Notes under the pieces: generated by a model | Seen by the model: the letters and a program-made list of their open reading frames with translations, nothing else | What the model was told of the DNA's origin: nothing | Databases searched by the model: none | Assembly: GCA_036006525.1 (NCBI GenBank) | Contig: DASYPP010000004.1 | Span: forward strand, 91,300 to 155,299 | Source: DASYPP01 sp036006525 | GTDB lineage: Bacteria; Gemmatimonadota; Gemmatimonadetes; Gemmatimonadales; GWC2-71-9 | DNA length: 64,000 bases | Reading direction: 5' to 3' | In this document: piece by piece, positions 7,536 to 14,956 of the stretch | Position numbering within the stretch: position 1 is the stretch's first letter | Layout of the letters: each line of letters starts with the position of its first letter | Program-made: the position numbers and the translations under genes

Positions 7536-8848
7536 GGCAAGGTTCTCTCGATTACCACCGGGCTCCGGACAATCTGCCGGTACAGCACCCAGGCCACCGC
7601 GATGCTGAGCAGGACATAGAGCAGGGTAAAGCCCAGCAGCGGCACCACCAGTCCGGGCATCGGGGTCACCGCCTCGCTGGTCTTCATCACGCCGTTGATG
7701 ATCCACGGCTGCCGGCCGACCTCGGTGAGGAACCATCCGGCCTCGGTCGCGATGAACCCCATCGGCGCGGCCAGGACCAGCGCCCGGAGCAGCCAGCGCT
7801 GCCGGGCCAGATCGCGCCGCCGGACCACCGTCCATCCCGCCCAGAGCGACACCAGCGCGAGGAAACTCCCCAGAGCGATCATCACCTGGAACGAAACGTG
7901 GGCCACCGCGACCGGGGGCCACAGGTCCCGGGGAATCCGGTCCAGGCCGGTGACCTGGGCGTTGAGATCGTGAAAGGCGAGAAGGGAAAGGCCGCCGGGG
8001 ATCTCGATGCCGAAGCGGACTTCTTTCTTTGCTACATCGGGGAATCCGCCGATCACCAGCGGGGCGCGGCTCTGGGTCTCGAACAGGGATTCGGCCGCCG
8101 CGAGCTTGGCCGGCTGGTACCGGGCCAGGAACCGGCCGTTGATGTCGCCCGAGACCGGCAGCAGGACGGCCGCAGGGGCGCCGACCATGAGGGCCAGTCC
8201 CAGCGCACGGCGATGAAAAGCATTGTCAGGCCGGTGCAGCAGGAACAACGCGTGAACCCCGGCGACCGCGAGCCCGGTAGCGGCGTAGGCGGCCAGCAGC
8301 ATGTGCAGGGTCTGGGGAAATGCGGCCGGCGTGGCCATGGCAGCCAGGGGATCGAAGCTCACTACCCGCCCGCCGTCCAGCACCATCCCGGTAGGGTAGT
8401 TCATCCAGGCGTTGGCGATGACGACGAAGACGGCGGAGAGCGCCCCACTGACGGCGACCAGCACGCCGGCCAGCAGATGGGCCCGGGGCGGGAGGCGGTT
8501 CCAGCCGTAGAGGTAGATGCCGAGGAAGATTGCTTCGGTGAAGAAGGCGAAACCTTCCAGGGAGAACGGCATGCCGATGATGGGTCCGGCGAACTCCATG
8601 AAGCGGGGCCAGAGCAGGCCCAGCTCAAAGGAGAGCACCGTTCCCGACACGGCGCCCACCGCGAAGAGAATTGCGGCGCCCTTGGACCAGCGCTTGGCGA
8701 GGTCGAGGGCGACGCTATCGCCGGTCTTGATCCAGCGCCGCTCCGCCAGGACCATCATCACCGGCATCGCGATCCCGATCATGGCGAAGACGATGTGAAA
8801 GGCGAGCGAGATCGCCATCTGGGAACGGGCTGCCAGGAGATCGGACAT
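7532..8848 (-). CDS. cydA: Cytochrome bd ubiquinol oxidase subunit I (CydA), short Q-loop type
   Basis: The 438-residue catalytic subunit oxidises quinol and reduces O2 to water. Haem and quinol residues can be seen: His in LAFHIVFAMIG (haem b595/d ligand region), Glu in FAFFTEAIFLGIYLYGW, His in FPQTLHMLLAAY and Met in WIINGVMKTSEAVTP (haem b558 ligands), and Lys/Glu in QPAKLAAAESLFET of the quinol loop. The loop is short, as in CioA-like cyanide-insensitive oxidases rather than E. coli CydA. The ATG is used; a GTG one codon upstream is possible. The gene starts the cydAB operon, about 85 bp after the SOD-like gene. Confidence 0.95.
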   Translation of the reverse strand: MSDLLAARSQMAISLAFHIVFAMIGIAMPVMMVLAERRWIKTGDSVALDLAKRWSKGAAILFAVGAVSGTVLSFELGLLWPRFMEFAGPIIGMPFSLEGFAFFTEAIFLGIYLYGWNRLPPRAHLLAGVLVAVSGALSAVFVVIANAWMNYPTGMVLDGGRVVSFDPLAAMATPAAFPQTLHMLLAAYAATGLAVAGVHALFLLHRPDNAFHRRALGLALMVGAPAAVLLPVSGDINGRFLARYQPAKLAAAESLFETQSRAPLVIGGFPDVAKKEVRFGIEIPGGLSLLAFHDLNAQVTGLDRIPRDLWPPVAVAHVSFQVMIALGSFLALVSLWAGWTVVRRRDLARQRWLLRALVLAAPMGFIATEAGWFLTEVGRQPWIINGVMKTSEAVTPMPGLVVPLLGFTLLYVLLSIAVAWVLYRQIVRSPVVIERTLP

Positions 8849-8865
8849 CACTACAAGGTTACAGG

Positions 8866-8929
8866 GTGGGGCAAGCTGCGGCAGGGTGGGGCAGGGAACC
8901 TTGCCTCACACTGCCACACCATGCCGCAC
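8866..8929. repeat. Tandem-word palindrome, word GTGGGGCAGG
   Basis: The left arm (8866-8896) is three 10-bp units of GTGGGGCAGG. The right arm (8899-8929) is three inverted units (CCTTGCCTCA, CACTGCCACA, CCATGCCGCAC). Only 2 nt separate the arms, so the element is almost loopless. It lies between the SOD-like gene stop and the cydA start. Confidence 0.8.
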
Positions 8930-8933
8930 GTTG

Positions 8934-9443
8934 TTACCGGATTTCGGGTCTCGGTATGATGGTACCGCAGGCGATGCGATCCCCGGTGCCGGGCGCCGGC
9001 CGGCCGGCGTCGGGCTGGCTGGTGATCACGAACGATGTCCCGCCGTTGTGGAAGACCCCGCGCTCCCCGTCGCTCAGTTCCAGCCCAGGCCACGAAAAGC
9101 TGGTGTCCGACCACTCGGCGTCCAGCGTGGTAATGTCAGGCAGGTTGCCCAGGATGACGGAATCGGCGGGGCCCTGGCGGGGTGGCGCGAGCACCGGTCC
9201 GGCTGACGCGAAAGTGGGCGGCTCGCACAGCGCTTTCTCGTGGAGATTGAACCCGTGGGCGCCGGCCGGGAGGCCCAGGGTGTGCACCCGTAACGTGACG
9301 CCTCCCTTGGTTTCCAGCAGGTCCACAAAGCCCACCAGGCGGTTATCGGCGTCGAACAGCTTGGCCGACACGGGGACCGGGGGCAAGCCGAGGCAGGCGA
9401 CCAGCAGGATCAGGATCGATGCAGCAGATACGGTACGCAGCAT
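8934..9443 (-). CDS. Cu/Zn superoxide dismutase-like lipoprotein with degenerate metal site
   Basis: The N-terminus MLRTVSAASILILLVACLG has a lipobox (LVAC), so the product is probably an envelope lipoprotein. The rest follows the SodC fold: LPAGAHGFNLHEKALCEPP, GNLPDITTLDAEW, LSDGERGVFHNGG and GTGDRIACGTI, with both Cys of the conserved disulfide. The metal ligands are mostly gone: the family's GFHxH reads GFNLH, the GHFNP zinc region reads AGPVLAP, and only one further His (VFHN) stands where a copper ligand is expected. It is therefore unlikely to be a normal dismutase. A metal-binding or structural role, as proposed for other SodC-like proteins lacking ligands, is possible. Confidence 0.8.
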   Translation of the reverse strand: MLRTVSAASILILLVACLGLPPVPVSAKLFDADNRLVGFVDLLETKGGVTLRVHTLGLPAGAHGFNLHEKALCEPPTFASAGPVLAPPRQGPADSVILGNLPDITTLDAEWSDTSFSWPGLELSDGERGVFHNGGTSFVITSQPDAGRPAPGTGDRIACGTIIPRPEIR

Positions 9444-9575
9444 TTTTCTCAGTCGACGGTGATAGTTGGCTCGAAACGTGGTCTTCAGGGGGACGAAAAC
9501 TAACCTCATCCCCTGCACGGCACGTAACCATTGCTCCGGTGTTATTTTTTGGGCGTAATCTCCCCTGGAGCGGGC

Positions 9576-11162
9576 GTGGAAATTCGCGGCGTGATGAAAC
9601 CGGAGTTCAACGAGGTGCTGACGCCGGCCGCCCAGGCCTTCCTGGCCGAGCTGCATCGCCGCTTCAATCACCGGCGGCTGGAGCTGCTGGCCCGGCGCGA
9701 GTCCGTGCAGGAACGCCTGGACGAAGGGGAACTGCCGGAGTTTCTCCCCGAGACCCGCCAGGTGCGGGAGGGCAACTGGCGGGTCGGCCCGGTGCCGCAC
9801 GATCTCCAGGACCGGCGGGTGGAAATCACCGGCCCGGTGGACCGGAAGATGATCATCAACGCGCTCAACTCCGGCGCCAATGTCTTCATGGCCGATTTCG
9901 AGGATGCCAACTCCCCCACCTGGGCCAACCTGCTGGAAGGCCAGCTGAACCTGCGGGACGCCATCGAAGGCCGCATCGAGTACCAGGCTCCCGACGGCAA
10001 GCAGTACCGGCTCAATCAACGCGTCGCCACGCTGCTTACCCGCCCCCGGGGCTGGCACCTCGAGGAGCAGCACGCCTGGGTGGACGGCGTCCCGATGTCG
10101 GCCAGCCTTTTCGACTTCGGACTTTACTTCTTCCACAACGTCGAGCGGCTGCGGGCCCGGGGGACCGGCCCGTACTTCTACCTGCCCAAGCTGGAGAACC
10201 ATCTCGAGGCCCGGCTCTGGAACGACGTGTTCGAGTTCGCCCAGGCGGATCGCGGAGTCCCGGTCGGCACCATCAAGGTCACCGTCCTCATCGAGACCAT
10301 CCTGGCCAGTTTCGAGATGGACGAGATCCTGTATGAGCTCAGGGACCATATCGTGGGGCTCAACTGTGGTCGCTGGGACTACATCTTCAGCTTCATCAAG
10401 AAATTCCGGCAACGACCCGACTTTGTGCTGCCGGACCGCGGCACGGTTACCATGGATCGCCGCTTCCTCCGCTCCTACACCCAGCTGGTGGTGAAGACCT
10501 GTCACCGGCGCGGGGCCCACGCCATGGGAGGCATGGCCGCGCAGATCCCGATCAAGAACGACCCGGAAGCCAATCGCCTGGCGATGGAAAAAGTAGTGGC
10601 CGACAAACAGCGTGAGGTGGGAGACGGCCACGACGGAACCTGGGTGGCACATCCCGGGCTGGTCCAGGTGGCGCGGGAGATCTTTGACGCCGGCATGCCG
10701 GGCCCGAACCAGGTCACCCGGCTCCGGGAAGATGTCAGCGTCACGGCCGCCGACCTGCTGGCCGTTCCCGAGGGATCCATCACCGAGCAGGCGCTGCGGC
10801 ACAATATCACCGTCGGGCTGCTCTACCTGGAGGCCTGGCTCACCGGGCTGGGCTGCGTCCCCATCTTCAACCTGATGGAAGATGCCGCGACCGCCGAGAT
10901 CTCCCGGAGCCAGGTCTGGCAATGGATCCGGCACGGAGCCCGCCTGGATGGAAAACGAGTTCTCACTATCGAGTTGTTCCGGGAGATCGCGGCCCAGGAG
11001 CTGGAGCGCATCCGGACCCTGGTGGGGCCCGAGCGGTTTGCCGGTGGGAAATTCGGATTGGCGGTGAAGCTCTACGATCAGTTGATCACTGATGAGGAGT
11101 TTGCCGAGTTCTTGACCCTTCGGGCGTACGACGAGCTGCTCACTCTCGAGACTCCTCCTTGA
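9576..11162 (+). CDS. aceB: Malate synthase A
   Basis: This enzyme condenses glyoxylate with acetyl-CoA to malate, the second step of the glyoxylate shunt. The 528-residue length is normal for the A isoform. Signatures include VEITGPVDRKMIINALNSGA, NVFMADFEDANSPTW, TIKVTVLIETILASFEMDEI and GLNCGRWDYIFSFIKKF, with the catalytic Arg and Asp regions intact. The GTG start gives VEIRGVMKPEFNEVLTP and has GGAG at good spacing; the ATG at 9594 is an alternative without a Shine-Dalgarno site. No isocitrate lyase gene is in the window. The 3' end overlaps the convergent TPR gene by 23 bp. Confidence 0.96.
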   Translation: MEIRGVMKPEFNEVLTPAAQAFLAELHRRFNHRRLELLARRESVQERLDEGELPEFLPETRQVREGNWRVGPVPHDLQDRRVEITGPVDRKMIINALNSGANVFMADFEDANSPTWANLLEGQLNLRDAIEGRIEYQAPDGKQYRLNQRVATLLTRPRGWHLEEQHAWVDGVPMSASLFDFGLYFFHNVERLRARGTGPYFYLPKLENHLEARLWNDVFEFAQADRGVPVGTIKVTVLIETILASFEMDEILYELRDHIVGLNCGRWDYIFSFIKKFRQRPDFVLPDRGTVTMDRRFLRSYTQLVVKTCHRRGAHAMGGMAAQIPIKNDPEANRLAMEKVVADKQREVGDGHDGTWVAHPGLVQVAREIFDAGMPGPNQVTRLREDVSVTAADLLAVPEGSITEQALRHNITVGLLYLEAWLTGLGCVPIFNLMEDAATAEISRSQVWQWIRHGARLDGKRVLTIELFREIAAQELERIRTLVGPERFAGGKFGLAVKLYDQLITDEEFAEFLTLRAYDELLTLETPP

Positions 11163-11769
11163 GTGCCATAAGCATCCGCTTCGCTTCCACCCCCGCTCGC
11201 GTCCCCGCATACCGCTCGGCATACCTCGCCAGCTCCATCTTGAGCCGGCCAACTTCTCCCGTGGCGCGATAGAGATCGATCAGCTGGTTGGCGGCCGTGG
11301 CTTCCTGGCGGGCCGTTGGCTGGTTGCGCTGGACTGCCTGGTACAGCCGTTCCGCGCCGGTCGGGTCATTGAGATGGGCGGAACAGATCTTGGCCAGGGC
11401 GAGGCGGGCATCGTTGTCCCCCGGATTCGCGGCGATGTGGCCGCGGTACGACTCGGCGGCTTCGGCATACAGGCCTCGGATAATCAGCGACTCCTGGAAC
11501 GAGAAGGACGCGGCCGGGGCGATGTTACCGGCGCCGGATACCGTGTCCACCCAGCCGCGGGCCGCATGATGCACTACCCAGAGCAGAAGGCTGCCGAGCA
11601 GGGCCAGGATGGGGATGTTGAGAAACAACAGGAACAGAAACTTGAGACCAAACCCGTAGACCCGAAGCTCCACGGCGCCGAGGATGATAAACACCGAGCA
11701 CCCGAGCCAGACGAATACCCGGAGCCGGTGGGCCAGCTCGGCCGAATCGATGTCCCGCAAGCGCTTCAT
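11140..11769 (-). CDS. TPR-containing membrane protein, 209 aa
   Basis: Two hydrophobic helices near the N-terminus (VFVWLGCSVFIILGAVEL and FLFLLFLNIPILALLGSLLL) are followed by a soluble domain of tetratricopeptide-like helical pairs, for example LYAEAAESYRGHIAANPGDN and LAKICSAHLNDPTGAERLYQ. The topology suggests an inner-membrane anchor with the TPR part on one face as a protein-binding scaffold. Partner and process are unknown. It is divergent from the DUF5916 gene across a 160-bp gap that holds a palindrome. Confidence 0.8.
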   Translation of the reverse strand: MKRLRDIDSAELAHRLRVFVWLGCSVFIILGAVELRVYGFGLKFLFLLFLNIPILALLGSLLLWVVHHAARGWVDTVSGAGNIAPAASFSFQESLIIRGLYAEAAESYRGHIAANPGDNDARLALAKICSAHLNDPTGAERLYQAVQRNQPTARQEATAANQLIDLYRATGEVGRLKMELARYAERYAGTRAGVEAKRMLMALKEESRE

Positions 11770-11805
11770 TGATCTCGAGAATCACTGCCTCAGTGTGAAA
11801 CCCGC

Positions 11806-11823
11806 ATACGAATGCCTTCGTAT
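11806..11823. promoter_or_regulatory. 18-bp palindrome in a divergent intergenic region
   Basis: ATACGAA and TTCGTAT flank a TGCC centre, and TATATT follows at 11821. The symmetry and position between two divergent starts suit a regulator binding site. A small hairpin is the alternative. No regulator gene is adjacent. Confidence 0.3.
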
Positions 11824-11929
11824 ATTGGGCCAATCGCGGGTGCCGTCAACCAGCTTGCAACAAATCGCGAGTTGGCGCCATCCAAGCAGTAAGCCGTGGT
11901 CGCCCGACCTTTCAAAACCCGAGTCCTTC

Positions 11930-14578
11930 ATGGCAGCGTCCAGAGGTTCGAAGCCGATGGGTCACGCGCTCGTGTTGCCCCTGGTCACACTAGTGCTCGC
12001 CTCCCCCCTGGCGGGACAGAGCTCCGGGACCGCCGCACCGGTGCGGCAGATCGCGGCCACCACCATGGGCGCCGAGCCGGTGGACGTCGACGGGCGGTTG
12101 ACCGAGGCGGTCTGGAGCCAGGCCCGGTTCTACAGTGATTTCACCCAGAAGGATCCGGTCGAAGGCGCAGCCGCGACCGTGCTGACCGAAGTCGCGTTCG
12201 TCTATGACGACGAGGCGCTGTACATCGGCGCGCGAATGACTTCGCGGGGCCGGTCCGACATCTGGGCCAGCACCAGCCGGCGGGACAATGCCGGGAACTC
12301 CGAACGCCTGATCGTGTCGCTCGACAGCTACCACGACAGCCATACCGCCTACACCTTCGGGGTAACTGCGACCGGCGTCCGCTTCGACTACTACCATCCC
12401 AGCGACAACGAGTTCAACCGGGACTACTCCTTCGATCCGATCTGGCAGGCCCAGGCCCGTATCGATTCCGCCGGGTGGACCGCCGAGATGCGGATTCCGT
12501 TCTCCCAGCTGCGCTTCAACCGGCAGGACTCGCAGGTCTGGGGCCTCAATCTCAACCGGTATATCCCGAGCAGGAATGAGGACCTCTATTGGGTGCTGGT
12601 GCCCAAGAACGAGACCGGTTGGTCTTCCCGGATGGGAGAGCTGGTCGGGATCAGCGGCGTGAAACCCACCAGGCGGCTGGAGCTGGTCCCATACACCGCC
12701 GCCAACTCCACGGTCCGCGGCAACCGCGACCCGGGCAATCCGTTCGAGGATCACTACAACCTGACGGCCCGGGCCGGCGGCGACATCAAGATGGGCCTGG
12801 GCACCAGTCTCACCCTTGACGCCACCATCAACCCCGACTTCGGCCAGGTAGAGGCTGACCCGGCCGAAGTCAACCTGAGCGCGGTGGAGACCGTCTTCAA
12901 CGAGAAACGGCCCTTCTTCACCGAGGGTGCCAACCTGCTCCGGGGCAATGGGCCCTTCTATTTCTACTCCAGGCGAATCGGGGCCGCTCCCCGGGGCTCC
13001 GCCTCGGGTGACTTCGTGGACCGGCCCCTGGCCACCACGATCCTGGGGGCGACGAAAATCACCGGGCGCCTGAGTTCCGGTACCTCGATAGGCCTGTTGA
13101 CGGCGGTCACCGATCGGGAGCAGGCCCGGGTGTACGACCTCGCGAGCGGCCGGACCAGCATGACGCCCATCGCTCCGCGCACCGGCTTCGGCGTGCTCCG
13201 CCTGCAGCAGGAGTTCGGGCCTGCGGCCTCAACCATCGGTCTCAGCGCCACCGCGGTCCGGCGCGACGTGGACCCCGGGTCGCCATTGGCCTCGATCTAC
13301 ACCCGGGACGCATACGCCGGTGGCGTGGACTGGATTCTGCGATTCAAGGGCGGCGCGTATGAGCTCTCCGGGGCCGCGGGAGCCAGCCGGGTGTCGGGGG
13401 ACAGCACCGTCATGTCTTCGATCCAGAAGAGCTCGGCCCACTACTTCCAGCGCCCCGACCAGAGTTATCTCCATTTCAACCCGGCCCTTACCACGCTATC
13501 GGGGTACTTCGGGAGTCTGCGCTTCGCCAAGAACGCCGGCCGGCACTGGCTCTACAATGTGGCATTCGGGGCGGAATCACCCGGCTGGGAACTCAATGAT
13601 GCCGGACGTTTGGGGGCGGCGGACGACATCGACGCTTCGGCCAGCCTGCGTTACCGGGAGAACGCTCCCGGAAAAACCCTCCGGAGCTATTCGCTCGCGA
13701 TGTTTGGCTTTACCGGATGGGATTTCGGTTGGCTTCGCCAGTATCGCGGTCTCGACTTCGAATCGGGGGTTACCTTCCTGAATTTCATGACCGCGCAGTT
13801 CAGCGTCGAGTATTACCCCAGGGACAATGCGGACAACCTCACCCGCGGTGGGCCCCTCATGACGGTTCCCCAGAGCTGGAACGTCAACGGTGGCCTGCAG
13901 AGCAGTTTTTCTTCCAACACGCAATGGCGGGTCTTCGGGATCTACAGCCAGGACGAGTTGAGCGGACACCTCTGGCGGTTGAGCGGCAGTATTCAGGTGA
14001 AGCCGAGCACCCGGTGGCAGCTCTCGATCGATCCGGGGATCAGCCGGGAAAAGAACCCGCTCCAGTACGTGGACCAGCTCCCCAACGGGCCGGCCGCGAC
14101 TTTCGGGACCCGCTACATCTTCGGCGTCGTCAACCGGACCACCATCTCGTCGCAGGTCAGGCTCAACTACGCGTTTACGCCCGATTTCACCCTCGAGCTG
14201 TATGCTGAGCCGTTCGTCGCCAGCGGGCAGTACAGCGGCCTGGGTGAATTGACCCGGCCCCGCACCAATACGCTGCGCCGTTACGGATCCGATGCCAGTA
14301 CGATCGTCCAGGGGAGCGACGGGTCCTTCACCGTGACGGACGGCAGCGACCAGTTCACCCTCGACCCCAACTTCAACGTGCTGTCATTCCGCAGCAACGT
14401 GGTGCTCCGCTGGGAATGGCGTCCCGGCAGCACCCTTTACATGGTCTGGCAGCAGAATCGATTTGGCTTGGAGGACCCGCTGTCCCGCGCGCGGGTTGGG
14501 GATCTGTGGAGCACGCTGTCGGCGGAGGGCGACAACTACTTTGCCGTGAAGGTGAGTTACTGGCTGCCGGTGCACTGA
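11930..14578 (+). CDS. DUF5916 domain protein with CBM9-like N-terminus, exported
   Basis: A signal peptide (ALVLPLVTLVLASPLAGQ) is followed by a carbohydrate-binding-module-9-like fold (EPVDVDGRLTEAVWSQARFY, then VAFVYDDEALYIGARM) and then a long domain that matches DUF5916 proteins: WTAEMRIPFSQLRFNRQ, VWGLNLNRYIPSRNEDLYW and VEADPAEVNLSAVETVFNEKR with PFFTEGANLL. The C-terminal 450 residues alternate short aromatic strands, consistent with an outer-membrane beta-barrel, and end in a hydrophobic strand (FAVKVSYWLPVH). Such proteins are common in Bacteroidota and Gemmatimonadota; the substrate is unknown. An ATG nine codons downstream is an alternative start. Confidence 0.88.
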   Translation: MAASRGSKPMGHALVLPLVTLVLASPLAGQSSGTAAPVRQIAATTMGAEPVDVDGRLTEAVWSQARFYSDFTQKDPVEGAAATVLTEVAFVYDDEALYIGARMTSRGRSDIWASTSRRDNAGNSERLIVSLDSYHDSHTAYTFGVTATGVRFDYYHPSDNEFNRDYSFDPIWQAQARIDSAGWTAEMRIPFSQLRFNRQDSQVWGLNLNRYIPSRNEDLYWVLVPKNETGWSSRMGELVGISGVKPTRRLELVPYTAANSTVRGNRDPGNPFEDHYNLTARAGGDIKMGLGTSLTLDATINPDFGQVEADPAEVNLSAVETVFNEKRPFFTEGANLLRGNGPFYFYSRRIGAAPRGSASGDFVDRPLATTILGATKITGRLSSGTSIGLLTAVTDREQARVYDLASGRTSMTPIAPRTGFGVLRLQQEFGPAASTIGLSATAVRRDVDPGSPLASIYTRDAYAGGVDWILRFKGGAYELSGAAGASRVSGDSTVMSSIQKSSAHYFQRPDQSYLHFNPALTTLSGYFGSLRFAKNAGRHWLYNVAFGAESPGWELNDAGRLGAADDIDASASLRYRENAPGKTLRSYSLAMFGFTGWDFGWLRQYRGLDFESGVTFLNFMTAQFSVEYYPRDNADNLTRGGPLMTVPQSWNVNGGLQSSFSSNTQWRVFGIYSQDELSGHLWRLSGSIQVKPSTRWQLSIDPGISREKNPLQYVDQLPNGPAATFGTRYIFGVVNRTTISSQVRLNYAFTPDFTLELYAEPFVASGQYSGLGELTRPRTNTLRRYGSDASTIVQGSDGSFTVTDGSDQFTLDPNFNVLSFRSNVVLRWEWRPGSTLYMVWQQNRFGLEDPLSRARVGDLWSTLSAEGDNYFAVKVSYWLPVH

Positions 14579-14594
14579 GGCCGGCCTGTCAGCC

Positions 14595-14942
14595 CTATGA
14601 TTTGCTTTCTTCCCAATGGAGCTTGTGCATGATCCGGTGAACCATCGGCGTCAGTAACATCGCGGCAACCACCAGGAAGACCAGGCCTGAGTAGAGCGCG
14701 TAGAGCCCCGCGAACACCTTGCCTCCATTGGTGACCGGTATGTTCACCGGTCCCATCCCGCCCAGCAGCATCGCCGCGTTTTCAAATGCGTCCCGCCAGG
14801 GCAGCGACTCCAGTTTTTCGTAGCCCAACATCCCGCCCAGCAGCGACACGATGACCAGGACCTGCGACAACCCGAAGTGGAAGGCCAGGCGCCTGGCGAA
14901 CCGGTGCGTGGACAGCGGCTTCACGGTGCGAGGCTCGTACAT
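14595..14942 (-). CDS. Two-helix membrane protein resembling a K+-channel pore module
   Basis: The 115 residues contain an N-terminal helix (LSQVLVIVSLLGGMLGYEKL), a re-entrant-like segment (WRDAFENAAMLLGGMGPV) and a second helix (FAGLYALYSGLVFLVVAAML). This is the layout of an Ion_trans_2 pore module, but the selectivity filter TxGYG is replaced by LLGGMGPV, so potassium selectivity is unlikely. The TonB receptor gene upstream on the same strand ends about 15 bp away from its start, so they may be co-transcribed. Function is unknown. Confidence 0.7.
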   Translation of the reverse strand: MYEPRTVKPLSTHRFARRLAFHFGLSQVLVIVSLLGGMLGYEKLESLPWRDAFENAAMLLGGMGPVNIPVTNGGKVFAGLYALYSGLVFLVVAAMLLTPMVHRIMHKLHWEESKS

Positions 14943-14956
14943 GGTGACTCCACGTA

